Below, in pieces: positions 33,814 through 43,077 of a DNA stretch of 64,000 nt (positions are counted from its first letter, which is position 1; every line of letters begins with the position of its first letter). Under the pieces are notes generated by a model. The model was not told the DNA's origin. It worked only from the letters and a program-made list of their open reading frames with translations, and searched no databases. This DNA is from Oscillospiraceae bacterium (GTDB lineage Bacteria; Bacillota; Clostridia; UBA1381; UBA9506). The translations under genes and the position numbers were made by a program. The stretch covers positions 62,001-126,000 of the forward strand of contig SVJS01000003.1 in assembly GCA_015068855.1 (NCBI GenBank). Direction: 5' to 3'.

Positions 33814-35079
33814 TTAACTGAGAATAGCGTCCATAGCGCAAAGCAAGGAAACCTTGGCACTTTCGTAGGTAAGTCCGCCTTGCAGATAAACCGCATAGGG
33901 CTTGCGAATGGGGGCATCAGCTGAAATTTCAATGCTGGCACCGGAAACAAAGGTGCCGGCAGCCATAATAACAGGGCTTTCATAACCGGGCATATCCCAG
34001 GGCTCGGGGCGAACCTGACTGTCAATGGGAGAGCCTTTTTGGATGCCGCGACAAAAAGCGCAAACTTTTTCTGCATCGCCAAGTCGCGCAGCCTGAATGA
34101 TGTCCGTCCGTTCTGCATCGGAAGCAGGGGAGACATCAAAGCCCGAAAGTTCCAGCATGCGGGCGGCCAAGGCAGCTGCTTTAAGACTTTGTGAAACGGT
34201 GTGGGGCGCTAAAAACAAACCCTGAAAAAAGAGCCTGTTCACGTTTAAGCTGGCGCCAACCTCGCTTCCGATGCCGGGCGCCGTCAGACGGGCGGCTACC
34301 TTTTCGACCAGGTCTTTTCGCCCTGCGATATATCCACCGGTGGGCGCAAGACCGCCACCCGGATTTTTGATTAAAGAACCTGCCATTAAATCAGCACCTA
34401 CCGCTGTTGGTTCTCTATCTTCAACAAACTCTCCGTAACAGTTATCCACCATGCAGATAACATCCGGTTTTTTGGCTTTGATATGGGAAATTAAATCACC
34501 AATTTCGGAAACGGAAAGAGATTTCCGCCATGCATAGCCTTTCGAACGTTGAATAGCGACCATTTTGACTGTGTTATCCAGCGCTGCGTCCAAAGCGGCA
34601 TAGTCAGGCGAGCCGTCAGGCAGAAGCGGAACGACGCGGCTTTTAACACCCCATTCAGCTAATGAGCCGTCGCCTTGGTTACCACGGAGACCAACGGCTT
34701 CTTCCAGGGTGTCATACGGCGTGTCTGTTGCAAATAAAAGAGTATCGCCCGGCCTTAAAACGCCGAATAAGCACGCAGCCAGAGCGTGTGTTCCCGATAC
34801 AATCTGCTGCCGCACCAGGGCGCACTCTGCTCCGAAAACCGAAGCATAGATTCTATCTAAGGCATCGCGACCGGCGTCATCATAGCCGTAGCCTGTGGTT
34901 CCCAGAAGATGCCGCTCACTAATGCCTTCGGCATGGAAAGCGGCTAATACTTTTGCCTGGTTATTTTCGGCTTGTGCTTCAAAACGACGGAAAGAAGCAG
35001 AAAGGTCTTCCTCAGCCCGGCGCATCAGGTCAAATGTTTGTGTGCGGATGCCGTAAACATCCTTCATAATTTGTTTCAT
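33814..35079 (-). CDS. YnbB-family PLP protein (methionine gamma-lyase family, 'aluminium resistance')
   Basis: This is a PLP-dependent fold-type I protein of about 421 residues. 'HLLGTTGYGYDDAGRDALDRIYA', 'QIVSGTHALAACLFGVLRPGD', 'MVDNCYGEFVE' and 'GSLIKNPGGGLAPTGGYIAGR' are typical of the Met_gamma_lyase (YnbB) family. The lysine in 'LIKNPGGG' is the expected cofactor site. The true substrate of the family is unsettled. The start is the ATG that overlaps the ACT gene stop (TGATG); the ORF track adds one TTG codon. The operon position suggests amino-acid catabolism. Confidence 0.9.
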   Translation of the reverse strand: MKQIMKDVYGIRTQTFDLMRRAEEDLSASFRRFEAQAENNQAKVLAAFHAEGISERHLLGTTGYGYDDAGRDALDRIYASVFGAECALVRQQIVSGTHALAACLFGVLRPGDTLLFATDTPYDTLEEAVGLRGNQGDGSLAEWGVKSRVVPLLPDGSPDYAALDAALDNTVKMVAIQRSKGYAWRKSLSVSEIGDLISHIKAKKPDVICMVDNCYGEFVEDREPTAVGADLMAGSLIKNPGGGLAPTGGYIAGRKDLVEKVAARLTAPGIGSEVGASLNVNRLFFQGLFLAPHTVSQSLKAAALAARMLELSGFDVSPASDAERTDIIQAARLGDAEKVCAFCRGIQKGSPIDSQVRPEPWDMPGYESPVIMAAGTFVSGASIEISADAPIRKPYAVYLQGGLTYESAKVSLLCAMDAILS

Positions 35080-35501
35080 CAACGTGCATATACTTCCTTT
35101 GCAGACAGAACTCTGATGCCACCGGTTGTCAAAACACGAACGGCCAGTTCTGCATTATTTGTTTTCAGGATGAGACTTGTTTTTTCGTTAAGTGCATAAA
35201 GGTATTCCACAGAGATACCGTTATCACGCAGAAGACAAAGGGCTTTGTTCAAATTGCCAACCTCATCGTCAAGCTCAATACCGATGACCTCGGATGTCTT
35301 TACCATAATATCATGCTGTGTTAAAATTTCGTAGGCTTTATCGGGATCCGGCACAATGATACGGAGGATACCATAGTTTGTTGTGTCAGCTAAGGACATA
35401 GCGCGGAGATTGATTCCGCCCTCTGCTAAAATGGAGGTAATGGATGCAAGTTTGCCCCCTGTGTTCTCTACAAAAATAGAAATTTGTTTGACCATTTCCA
35501 T
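35079..35501 (-). CDS. Tandem ACT-domain protein
   Basis: These 140 residues form two ACT domains ('QISIFVENTGGKLASITSILAEGGINLRAMSLAD' and 'ELDDEVGNLNKALCLLRDNGISVEYLYAL'). Such stand-alone pairs bind amino acids and are common beside paaK and ior genes in anaerobes. No enzyme domain is present, so a sensor role for an aromatic amino acid or arylpyruvate is plausible but inferred. The start follows 'AGAGGA'. The stop overlaps the YnbB-family start. Confidence 0.88.
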   Translation of the reverse strand: MEMVKQISIFVENTGGKLASITSILAEGGINLRAMSLADTTNYGILRIIVPDPDKAYEILTQHDIMVKTSEVIGIELDDEVGNLNKALCLLRDNGISVEYLYALNEKTSLILKTNNAELAVRVLTTGGIRVLSAKEVYAR

Positions 35502-35544
35502 GTAAACACGTCCTCTCTAATTTTTTTGCCAAAATGTATTGAGA

Positions 35545-36111
35545 TTATTTATAATCATAGCCTAAGGCAAAGGCTTTTTGGTTAAGCTCTAAAAACTTTG
35601 CGGGAACGGCATCGGTCAGCGCCTCCTCCCAGATTTCGCGGGGAAGGGCAGAGTTTTTTGCCATAACACCAATCAGCGCAACGTTGACGGCCTTGATGTT
35701 TCCGGCCTTGCGAGCCAACTCTAAGGCATCACAGCTGATATAGCTGACACCTTTTTGAGCAAGTGTTTCCAAAATGTTTTTTGGATATTCCATAGCGCCT
35801 GTAATGACGGGCATGGGTTTTGTCTGCTGTGTGTTAATGATTAAAATACCGTCTTTCTTTAAGAAGGGAAGGGCGCGGTAAGCTTCCAGCTCTTCAAAGG
35901 CAATGATCATGTCTGCCTCGCCTTTTTCAATGACAGGGGAAGCAACGCTCTCACCGTATTTAACATAGGTCACAACACTGCCGCCGCGCTGGCTCATGCC
36001 GTGCACCTCAGAAAGTTTAACCTGTTTACCGGCCCGCATGGCAGCGGCCCCAACAATACGGCTGGCAAGCAGAGTTCCCTGACCGCCAACGCCGACAATC
36101 ATAATATTCAT
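35545..36111 (-). CDS. iorB: Indolepyruvate:ferredoxin oxidoreductase, beta subunit
   Basis: This is the gamma-type domain of 2-oxoacid oxidoreductases, which with IorA oxidises arylpyruvates to arylacetyl-CoA and passes electrons to ferredoxin. Features are 'GVGGQGTLLASRIVGAAA', 'SEVHGMSQRGGSVVTYVKYG' and 'PEDMIIAFEELEA'-like 'ADMIIAFEELEAYRAL'. I place the start at 'MNIMIVGVGG', since the ORF-track ATG is part of the ribosome-binding site 'ATGGAGGT'. It has 188 residues and lies 39 bp behind iorA. Confidence 0.93.
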   Translation of the reverse strand: MNIMIVGVGGQGTLLASRIVGAAAMRAGKQVKLSEVHGMSQRGGSVVTYVKYGESVASPVIEKGEADMIIAFEELEAYRALPFLKKDGILIINTQQTKPMPVITGAMEYPKNILETLAQKGVSYISCDALELARKAGNIKAVNVALIGVMAKNSALPREIWEEALTDAVPAKFLELNQKAFALGYDYK

Positions 36112-36150
36112 ATTGACCTCCATCTGTCCTAACGGACTAAGCTTTTTGTT

Positions 36151-37884
36151 TTATCGGGTTACATCAACAATGCTACCAAACTTACAAATGTTTTTGCACA
36201 ATCCGCAGCCATTACAAAGCGTGCTGTCAATCACAGGACCGTTTTCTGTCATGGAAATGGCAGGACATCCGAGCTTCATGCACATTTTGCAATTTTTGCA
36301 GGCGTCTGTAATGGTGCAACAACCTGTGTAGCCTGCTTTTTTCAGCAGCGCACAAGGACGCTGTGCAATGATAACAGAGGGTTCCTCTGCGGCCAGGTGT
36401 TCACGGAGAACCTTTTCAAATGTGGTTACATCAAAGGGGTCAGCAACGGTGACCAAATCAACACCAATGGCGTGGCAAAGCTTTTCTAAGTCAACCTGTT
36501 TGGCAGGCTCGCCCTTGATGGTTTTTCCGGTTGCAGGATTATCCTGATGGCCTGTCATACCGGTGATGGAGTTATCCAGGATGATAACGGTGGAAGTACC
36601 TTTGTTATAGACCATATCCATCAACCCGGTAACACCGGAGTGGAGGAAGGTTGAGTCGCCTAAAACAGCAACAGATTTTTTAGCAAATTCACGACCACGG
36701 GCCTTTTCCATGCCGTGCAAGCCGGAGATGCTGGCGCCCATACAAATAATGCTGTCAATGCTGTCTAAGGGTTTGGCGCAGCCTAAGGAATAGCAACCAA
36801 TGTCGCCGCTGACAGCAAGCTTTAACTTATTCAGAACGTAAAAGACACCACGATGAGAGCAGCCGGGGCACATAACCGGCGGGCGAACGGGAATGTCCTC
36901 ATCAACGCTGTAGCTGACGGGAGTCGTGTCTCCGCCCAGTTTTTCACGGAGCATGCCGGCGGAATATTCACCGATTTCAGTTAACAGTTCCTTGCCCTTG
37001 ACGTCAAGGCCCATGGCTCTGATTTGGCGTTCAATCACGGGGTCAAGCTCTTCAATCACATAGCAAACATCAACGGCCTTGACAAAGTCCTCAATTAACT
37101 TTGTGGGCAGGGGATGAATCATACCAAGCTTCAAAATCGAGGCATCAGGAAACGCCTCGCGGGTGTATTGATACGCAATGCCGGCAGCAATGAAACCGAT
37201 TTTTTTATCTTTCATTTCCACACGGTTGACAGATGCAGTGTTATTGTATTCTGCCAGGTCAGCCATGCGTTTTTCAACAATCACATGCTTGGGACGGGCG
37301 TTGGCAGGCACCATAACATGCTTAGCCGCATCTTTTTGATAGTCACGAACGGGAACCGCTTCGCGGGGGAAAAGTTCAACCTCACTTTGTGAGTGCGCAA
37401 CACGTGTCGTTAAGCGGACCATAACGGGTGTATCAAAGGCTTCGCTGATTTTGTAGGCTTCTTTTACAAAGTCGCGGCAATCACTGCTGTCGGCAGGCTC
37501 TAACATGGGGATTTTAGCAGCAACAGCATAATTGCGGCTATCCTGCTCATTTTGCGAGCTGTGCATGCCCGGGTCATCCGCCACACAGATAACAAGACCT
37601 GCGTTAACGCCGATGTAGCTCATGGTAAAAAGCGGGTCGGCTGCAACGTTAACACCAACGTGTTTCATGGCAGAAAGTGCACGTCCGCCGGCAATAGCGG
37701 CGCCGGAAGCAACCTCGACGGCAACCTTTTCATTCGGTGCCCATTCGGCATAAATTTCATCATATTTTGCAATAAATTCTGTAATCTCTGTGCTGGGGGT
37801 ACCAGGGTAGGAAGATGCAACATGTACGCCTGCCTCGTATGCACCACGGGCAATGGCCTCGTTGCCTAACATTAGTTTTTTCAT
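36151..37884 (-). CDS. iorA: Indolepyruvate:ferredoxin oxidoreductase, alpha subunit
   Basis: This is the TPP- and Fe-S-containing subunit (577 residues). The N-terminal pyrimidine-binding part has 'SSYPGTPSTEITEF' and 'NEKVAVEVASGAAIAG'. The TPP pyrophosphate site is 'GDIGCYSLGCAKPLDS' with 'GDSTFLHSGVTGLMDM'. The C-terminus holds ferredoxin-like cysteines 'CKNCKMCMKLGCP' and 'CNGCGLCKNICKFG'. The start is 'MKKLMLGNEAIARG', after 'AGAAAGG'. It acts in fermentation of aromatic amino acids; electrons would go to a ferredoxin such as the one at 4.8 kb. Confidence 0.95.
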   Translation of the reverse strand: MKKLMLGNEAIARGAYEAGVHVASSYPGTPSTEITEFIAKYDEIYAEWAPNEKVAVEVASGAAIAGGRALSAMKHVGVNVAADPLFTMSYIGVNAGLVICVADDPGMHSSQNEQDSRNYAVAAKIPMLEPADSSDCRDFVKEAYKISEAFDTPVMVRLTTRVAHSQSEVELFPREAVPVRDYQKDAAKHVMVPANARPKHVIVEKRMADLAEYNNTASVNRVEMKDKKIGFIAAGIAYQYTREAFPDASILKLGMIHPLPTKLIEDFVKAVDVCYVIEELDPVIERQIRAMGLDVKGKELLTEIGEYSAGMLREKLGGDTTPVSYSVDEDIPVRPPVMCPGCSHRGVFYVLNKLKLAVSGDIGCYSLGCAKPLDSIDSIICMGASISGLHGMEKARGREFAKKSVAVLGDSTFLHSGVTGLMDMVYNKGTSTVIILDNSITGMTGHQDNPATGKTIKGEPAKQVDLEKLCHAIGVDLVTVADPFDVTTFEKVLREHLAAEEPSVIIAQRPCALLKKAGYTGCCTITDACKNCKMCMKLGCPAISMTENGPVIDSTLCNGCGLCKNICKFGSIVDVTR

Positions 37885-37901
37885 GCTATCGATAACCTTT
37901 C

Positions 37902-37939
37902 TGCCCACAGTCTGTCACATTGGCTGCCTGTTGTGGGCA
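37902..37939 (-). other. Inverted repeat between paaK and iorA
   Basis: 'TGCCCACA' and 'TGTGGGCA' form an 8-bp stem with a 22-nt loop in the intercistronic gap. It has no T-tract and may be an attenuator, a processing site or chance. Confidence 0.4.
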
Positions 37940-37959
37940 AAACAAGCAGTGCATAATGG

Positions 37960-39255
37960 TTAGCGCAGGTCAATCACGTGTTTGGCCTTTCCTGTGGTAC
38001 GCGGAATGCTCTTGGGCGCCATGAGTTTAATCTTGGCAGTTAACCCTAAAACAACCTGTAACTTATGTTGAATATGTTTTTCAACGGCCTCAAGCTGTGC
38101 AAAACTGTCCAAAAGTTCTGCGTTATCCAGTTCGACCTGAACCTCGAGCTGGTCAGTATATCCTTTTTTTGTAACGATTAACTGATAGTACGGTGCAATG
38201 TGTTCAAGACCAACCAGAACGCTTTCAATTTGCGAGGGGAATACATTAACCCCGCGGATAATCAGCATGTCGTCGGTGCGTCCCTGAATCTTTGCCATGC
38301 GTCGATTGGTACGGCCGCATTTACATTCTTCATCAATCAAGTAAGAGATGTCCTTTGTGCGATAGCGCAGCACCGGAATGCCTTCTTTATTGATGGTTGT
38401 GATAACTACCTCGCCAACCTCGCCATCAGGCAACACCTCTCCCGTTTTCGGGTCAATGATTTCGTAAATGAAGCAGTCCTCAGCAATGTGCTGACCGCAT
38501 TTATGAATACATTCGCCTGCAACACCGGGTCCCATGACCTCAGAAAGGCCATAGTTTTCTGTTGCCAGGACGCCTAATTTATCTTCTAAAACGGCACGCA
38601 TTTCTTCCGTGTGACCCTCTGAGCCAAGCATGGCAAGACGGAGTTTGAAATCGTCTCTTTTATAGCCAAGTTCCTCCATCATTTCGGAAATGTGCAGGGC
38701 ATAGGAGGGCGTTGCCACAAACAGAGTGGTGCCGAAATCCTTCATCAGCATAATTTGCTTTTCGGTGTTGCCGCTGGATGTGGGAACAATGGTGGCGCCC
38801 AAGCGTTCCAAACCATAGTGCAGACCAAAAGCACCGGTGAACAGACCGTAACCGAAAGCAATCTGCGCAATATCTTCATCGCTGCCGCCTGCCTGAACAA
38901 CCAGACGGGCAATTAAATCAGCCCAGACATCCAGGTCGTTTTTCGTGTAACCAACCACGGTAGGTTTGCCGGTTGTACCGCTGGAAGCATGCACACGAAC
39001 GATTTTTTTCATGGGTGCAGCAAAAAGACCAAAGGGGTAGTTATCCCGCAGGTCATCCTTAACCGTGAACGGAATTTTTTGTAAATCATTAAGAGTTTGA
39101 ATGTCAGAGGGTTTTAAGCCAATGGCATCAAACTTCTGTTTGTACATGGGAACGTTTTCGTATGTATAGGCAACGATAGCCTTTAAGCGTTCCAATTGAA
39201 GAGCGTTCATTTTGTTTCTGGACATACACTCAATGTCTTTTTGATAGTACTGCAT
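37960..39255 (-). CDS. paaK: Phenylacetate-CoA ligase
   Basis: This is an AMP-forming arylacetate-CoA ligase (431 residues). The P-loop-like motif is 'HASSGTTGKPTVVGYT'. 'ENYGLSEVMGPGVAGEC' and 'LRYRTKDISYL' are PaaK hallmarks, and 'CKCGRTNRRMAKIQGRTDDMLIIRGVNVFPSQIE' closes the active site. The start is 'MQYYQKDIECMS' after 'GAGGTG', four codons inside the ORF-track frame. With IorAB it interconverts arylacetate and arylacetyl-CoA. Confidence 0.95.
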   Translation of the reverse strand: MQYYQKDIECMSRNKMNALQLERLKAIVAYTYENVPMYKQKFDAIGLKPSDIQTLNDLQKIPFTVKDDLRDNYPFGLFAAPMKKIVRVHASSGTTGKPTVVGYTKNDLDVWADLIARLVVQAGGSDEDIAQIAFGYGLFTGAFGLHYGLERLGATIVPTSSGNTEKQIMLMKDFGTTLFVATPSYALHISEMMEELGYKRDDFKLRLAMLGSEGHTEEMRAVLEDKLGVLATENYGLSEVMGPGVAGECIHKCGQHIAEDCFIYEIIDPKTGEVLPDGEVGEVVITTINKEGIPVLRYRTKDISYLIDEECKCGRTNRRMAKIQGRTDDMLIIRGVNVFPSQIESVLVGLEHIAPYYQLIVTKKGYTDQLEVQVELDNAELLDSFAQLEAVEKHIQHKLQVVLGLTAKIKLMAPKSIPRTTGKAKHVIDLR

Positions 39256-39297
39256 GGTACGTAACACCTCACAATGTATTTCTATATGATATGCTGA

Positions 39298-40809
39298 TTA
39301 TATACCCTCAAAAGCGGAAGAGGCCTCTTTTGGGCAACTTTTTTGTGTAAACAGGCTGACAAGCGGCGTTACAATAATGGAAATGGCCATGGCTGCAACG
39401 CCAAAGTTCTGTGAAAGATTGCTGGCTGCTGCAAAACTGTCTGTCAGGCTGACATATAAAGTACAACCGCCAACGACCAAAAGGCCGGAAAGCAGACCGC
39501 ACCACACACCGGCACGGCTGATTTTTTTCGAATACAGTCCCCAGATATAAGGACCGATAAAGCATCCGGCCACAACACCCCAGGAAAAAGACATGAGCTG
39601 CATAATGAAAGCAACCTTAAAGCTTGCAAAGATAAAGGATGCGGCAATAAATACGAAACACAGGGCGCGCATTAAAATCATTTGCCCTTTTTTGTTGTAA
39701 TCCGGAACAACAACAGGCAACAGGTCCACCGCAATAGCTGAGCTGGACGTCAGCACGATAGAGGAGAGGGTGGACATGGAAGCCGATAAAACAAGCAGCA
39801 AAATAACGCTTAAAATTATGTTCGTCCAGACATTGCCGGAGAGCGCATTCATCAGCATGCAAGGGATGACGGCATCAAAGTTGCCACCGTCAGGCAATGT
39901 GTTATTCAGATACAGTCGTCCAAAGGTTCCCACAGTATAGGCGCCAACGCCGATTACGAGAGCAAACACCGTGGAAACAACGGCGGCTTTTGGAATCTGC
40001 TTTTCATCGCCGATAGCATAATACTTATGTATCATCTGGGGAAGGCCTAAGGTGCCGAAGCTGGTAAGCAGAATATTCATCAGAAGAAACCGCCACTGGG
40101 AGCCGCCGGTTATGCTGATGAGTGAGGGGTCAATGGTTTTTAATTTGGCAAAACCATCGGAAAATCCGCCAACGACAGGGTTTGACACAACAACAATTAC
40201 CATAACGGTAACACCGAATAACATAATAATGCCCTGAATAAAGTCTGTAATAGTTGTGGCAAAGTAGCCACCGAGCACTAAGTAAATTGCAGTTAAAACA
40301 GCAATGATAAACATGCAGACGATATCGCCGTGAGTGCCGAAAATCGGGAATATCTGTGAAAAAAGATAACCAAGACCTTTATACACGGTGGCGCAATACG
40401 GAACAAGAAAAATGAAGATGATGAGCGCGGCATAAAGTTTCATGTTTTTGGAACCAAACCGTTTTTCAAAGAATTCCGGCATGGTGGAGGCGTGCAGGTT
40501 ATGGGTCATGTGTCTTGTCCGACGTGCCAGCAGCAGCCAGGCAAGCAGACAACCAAGCAGAGCATTGCCAATACCAATCCAGATGCCGCCGACGCCAACC
40601 GTCCAACCGGTTCGGCCGGCATAACCGATAAAAATAACGGCTGAAAAATAAGCCGTTCCATAGGAAAAGGCACTAATCCAGGGGCCAATTTTACGGCCAC
40701 CCAGTAAAAAACCATCTATCGTTTTGGCTTTTTGTGCAGTTTTTAAGCCAATGACTATCATTAAAACTGTGAAAAGAACTAAAAAGGAAAATGCAACAAG
40801 CTGTGTCAT
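39298..40809 (-). CDS. Sodium:solute symporter (SSS family)
   Basis: This is an integral membrane transporter of 503 residues with about 13 helices. The N-terminus 'DGFLLGGRKIGPWISAFSYGTAYFSAVIFIGYAG' is the SSS signature near helices 1-2. 'LGTHKYYA'-type 'LPQMIHKYYAIGDEKQIPKA' and 'SASMSTLSSIVLTSSSAIAVD' (Na+ site) follow. The family includes PutP and PanF; the substrate cannot be read. As first gene of the paaK-iorAB operon it may import an aromatic acid or amino acid. Confidence 0.9.
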   Translation of the reverse strand: MTQLVAFSFLVLFTVLMIVIGLKTAQKAKTIDGFLLGGRKIGPWISAFSYGTAYFSAVIFIGYAGRTGWTVGVGGIWIGIGNALLGCLLAWLLLARRTRHMTHNLHASTMPEFFEKRFGSKNMKLYAALIIFIFLVPYCATVYKGLGYLFSQIFPIFGTHGDIVCMFIIAVLTAIYLVLGGYFATTITDFIQGIIMLFGVTVMVIVVVSNPVVGGFSDGFAKLKTIDPSLISITGGSQWRFLLMNILLTSFGTLGLPQMIHKYYAIGDEKQIPKAAVVSTVFALVIGVGAYTVGTFGRLYLNNTLPDGGNFDAVIPCMLMNALSGNVWTNIILSVILLLVLSASMSTLSSIVLTSSSAIAVDLLPVVVPDYNKKGQMILMRALCFVFIAASFIFASFKVAFIMQLMSFSWGVVAGCFIGPYIWGLYSKKISRAGVWCGLLSGLLVVGGCTLYVSLTDSFAAASNLSQNFGVAAMAISIIVTPLVSLFTQKSCPKEASSAFEGI

Positions 40810-40911
40810 GAGAAACTCCGTTCCGTTAAAATGTTATCGACAAATTTTGCCATTTTTATGTTTGTTATTGTATTCGCTATTGTATAGTGAAATAAATATA
40901 CACATCTAATA

Positions 40912-40940
40912 ATTATATAAATGTTACCGTAAAAAGTCAA
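40912..40940 (-). promoter_or_regulatory. Promoter of the symporter-paaK-iorAB operon
   Basis: Read leftward: TTGACT, 17-bp spacer, TATAAT, about 100 bp before the first gene. Confidence 0.8.
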
Positions 40941-41061
40941 GTCGTGAAACGGGATTAATCGCCTTTTTTCATGATTTTTCTGGTCGTATTTATATTTTAT
41001 GTATAATCTTCAAAAATTTGGAAGAGACTAAGAGTAAATTTAATGAAGGAGTGTGTGAATT

Positions 41062-41595
41062 ATGCAGTTAGCAGGAACAAAAACTGAGCAAAATCTGATG
41101 ACGGCTTTTGCAGGAGAATCGCAGGCGCGAAATAAATATACTTACTTTGCGTCGGTAGCTGCCAAAGAAGGGTACGAGCAGATAGCGGACATTTTTCGAA
41201 AAACAGCGGATAACGAATGTGCTCATGCTAAAATCTGGTTAAAACTGTTAGGCGGCATCAGTGATACCAAGAGTAATCTGGAAAACAGTGCTGCGGCAGA
41301 AAACAGTGAGTGGACGGAGATGTATAGCGAATTCGCCCAAACTGCAAAAGAGGAAGGGTTTGACTCTATATCACGGCTATTTACCATGGTGGCAGCCATC
41401 GAAAAAGAGCATGAGGAACGGTATCGTGCTTTGATTGAAAACGTCAAGAATAAGCAGGTTTTTGAAAAGGCGGAAGAGGAAACATGGATTTGTCGAAACT
41501 GCGGACATATTCATCGGGGTAAAAAAGCCCCCAATGTTTGCCCTGTTTGCAGTCATCCGCAAAGCTATTTTGAACTGCGGGAAACAAATTACTAA
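41062..41595 (+). CDS. Rubrerythrin
   Basis: This is a peroxide-reducing diiron protein of anaerobes (177 residues). The N-terminal ferritin-like bundle carries '[11 protein letters not shown]', 'ADNECAHAK' and '[11 protein letters not shown]' with the Glu/His diiron ligands. The C-terminal rubredoxin-like domain reads '[29 protein letters not shown]'. The start follows 'GAAGGAGTG'. A TATAAT at 41002 lies upstream without a good -35. The gene is monocistronic or followed by the Cys-rich mini-ORF. Confidence 0.97.
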   Translation: MQLAGTKTEQNLMTAFAGESQARNKYTYFASVAAKEGYEQIADIFRKTADNECAHAKIWLKLLGGISDTKSNLENSAAAENSEWTEMYSEFAQTAKEEGFDSISRLFTMVAAIEKEHEERYRALIENVKNKQVFEKAEEETWICRNCGHIHRGKKAPNVCPVCSHPQSYFELRETNY

Positions 41596-41608
41596 GACTT
41601 TTGTCGCC

Positions 41609-41637
41609 TTGTATCGGGTTTTGACATACGATATAGT
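41609..41637 (+). promoter_or_regulatory. Promoter before the Cys-rich mini-ORF
   Basis: TTGTAT, 17-bp spacer, TATAGT, immediately behind the rubrerythrin stop. Confidence 0.55.
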
Positions 41638-41663
41638 AAGGACACAAGGTATGAGGTGATGAA

Positions 41664-41837
41664 ATGTGCAGGTCAGAGCTGATTCATAGGCTGCTTTGTG
41701 CCATAGACCAGATGGAGGATGAATGCAGACGACTATGTTGCAGAAAAACGGCGAGCAGGCAGAAAGAAAAAAAGTGTTCTTCATGCCATGCATCTTCCAC
41801 TTCTGACTGTGAATGCAGGCAGCACGAAAGGCATTAA
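41664..41837 (+). CDS. Cysteine-rich 57-residue ORF of unknown function
   Basis: This is not in the ORF track because of its size. 'GAGGTG' is five bases before the ATG. The frame reads 'MCRSELIHRLLCAIDQMEDE', then 'CRRLCCRKTASRQKEKKCSSC' and 'HASSTSDCECRQHERH'. Nine cysteines, including CxxxCC, CSSC and CEC, and many basic residues suggest a metal-binding peptide. It has its own plausible promoter and ends at a strong terminator. I do not recognise a family, and chance cannot be excluded at this length. Confidence 0.5.
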   Translation: MCRSELIHRLLCAIDQMEDECRRLCCRKTASRQKEKKCSSCHASSTSDCECRQHERH

Positions 41838-41873
41838 AAAAGAGCTGTTCAATTTTGAACAGCTCTTTTTTAA
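41836..41873. terminator. Bidirectional terminator between the mini-ORF and the M20 hydrolase
   Basis: The perfect 'AGAGCTGTTCAA' / 'TTGAACAGCTCT' stem has a 2-nt loop with A- and T-tracts at both ends. Confidence 0.95.
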
Positions 41874-41876
41874 CAT

Positions 41877-43067
41877 TTAACGACCAAAATCTAAAGCAAA
41901 ACGACAGAAGCTTAGCATGCCATAGAGCATGCCGCGCTCGTCAATGGTAAAGTTCGAGCGATGCAGGGGCATGGTTGCGCCAAGGGCCGGATTGCCTGTG
42001 CCCAAGTCGATATATGTCGCCGGCACTTCCTTTGCAAAATAGGCAAAATCTTCGCCGCCCATGTTGGGAACGGTGTTAATGATCACATTGTCCTCGCCTA
42101 AAATGTCACTTGCCGATTGATGCACAGCATCGGTAATGGCAGTGTCATTAATCAGCGGCGGATAGCGGAACCCAAAATCAAAGTCGCAAGTTGCCCCGAA
42201 GGCTGCGGCGTATTGATGTGCAATCTCTTCCATTCTCTTTGCAATCTCACGACGAACCGTTTCGTTAAAGGTGCGGACGGTTCCGCCAATGTAGGCATCA
42301 TCGGGAATGACATTAAAACTGGTGCCTGCATGGAATTTGTTAACGGAAATCAGGTGCTTTTCCAGAGGCGTTGTGTATCGCGCGGAAAGAGTATACCATG
42401 CGTTTACAATTTGCGTACCGATGACAATGGGGTCAATGCAATTATGAGGCCATGCACCATGGCCGCCGCGACCGTGAATGGTTAGATTAAAGTCATCAGG
42501 AGAGGCCATGAGTTCCCCGTATTTGAGAGAAATTTTGCCAACAGGAACGTCATTGGTCACATGAGCAGCAATAGCGGCATCCACTTTGGGATTTTCCAAA
42601 ACACCGGCAGCAATCATTGGCTCGGCGCCGCCCTCAAATTCCTCATTAGGCTGGAAAACAAGCTTGACGTTGCAGAGGAGTTTGTCGCGGAACTGCATTA
42701 ACAGGGCAGCGGTTCCCAGTAGCATCGCAACATGGGCATCGTGACCGCAGGCATGCATCATGCCATCAATTTCCGAGGCAAAGGGGCAGTCAGGATTTTC
42801 CTGCATGGGAAGAGCGTCCATGTCGGCACGTATCAGCAGAGTTTTTGCATTTTTATCGGTTTCAATCAAAGCAACAACACCGGTCGTGGCAATGCCTCGC
42901 TGATAGGGGATGCCCAAACGGTCTAATTGTGCGCATATAAAATCCGAGGTTTTGAATTCAGAAAAGCCAATTTCAGGCGTTTTATGAATATGACGGCGGT
43001 AGCTGATGACATCATCCAAAATGGCTTCGGCCGCCTGATGCAGAACTTGATTTTGAACTGTTTCCAT
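41877..43067 (-). CDS. M20-family amidohydrolase (aminoacylase / hippurate-hydrolase-like)
   Basis: This is a zinc-dependent metallohydrolase of 396 residues that removes N-acyl groups from amino acids or splits small peptides. Motifs are 'RRHIHKTPEIGFSEFKT', 'RADMDALPMQE', 'MHACGHDAHVAMLLG' and 'NEEFEGGAEPMI', plus 'NMGGEDFAYF' and 'HRSNFTIDE' at the end. The start is 'METVQNQVL' after 'TAGGAGG'; the ORF-track N-terminus contains that site. It follows lexA by 10 bp, so it is in an SOS-type operon by position. Confidence 0.93.
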   Translation of the reverse strand: METVQNQVLHQAAEAILDDVISYRRHIHKTPEIGFSEFKTSDFICAQLDRLGIPYQRGIATTGVVALIETDKNAKTLLIRADMDALPMQENPDCPFASEIDGMMHACGHDAHVAMLLGTAALLMQFRDKLLCNVKLVFQPNEEFEGGAEPMIAAGVLENPKVDAAIAAHVTNDVPVGKISLKYGELMASPDDFNLTIHGRGGHGAWPHNCIDPIVIGTQIVNAWYTLSARYTTPLEKHLISVNKFHAGTSFNVIPDDAYIGGTVRTFNETVRREIAKRMEEIAHQYAAAFGATCDFDFGFRYPPLINDTAITDAVHQSASDILGEDNVIINTVPNMGGEDFAYFAKEVPATYIDLGTGNPALGATMPLHRSNFTIDERGMLYGMLSFCRFALDFGR

Positions 43068-43077
43068 AAAGAACCTC

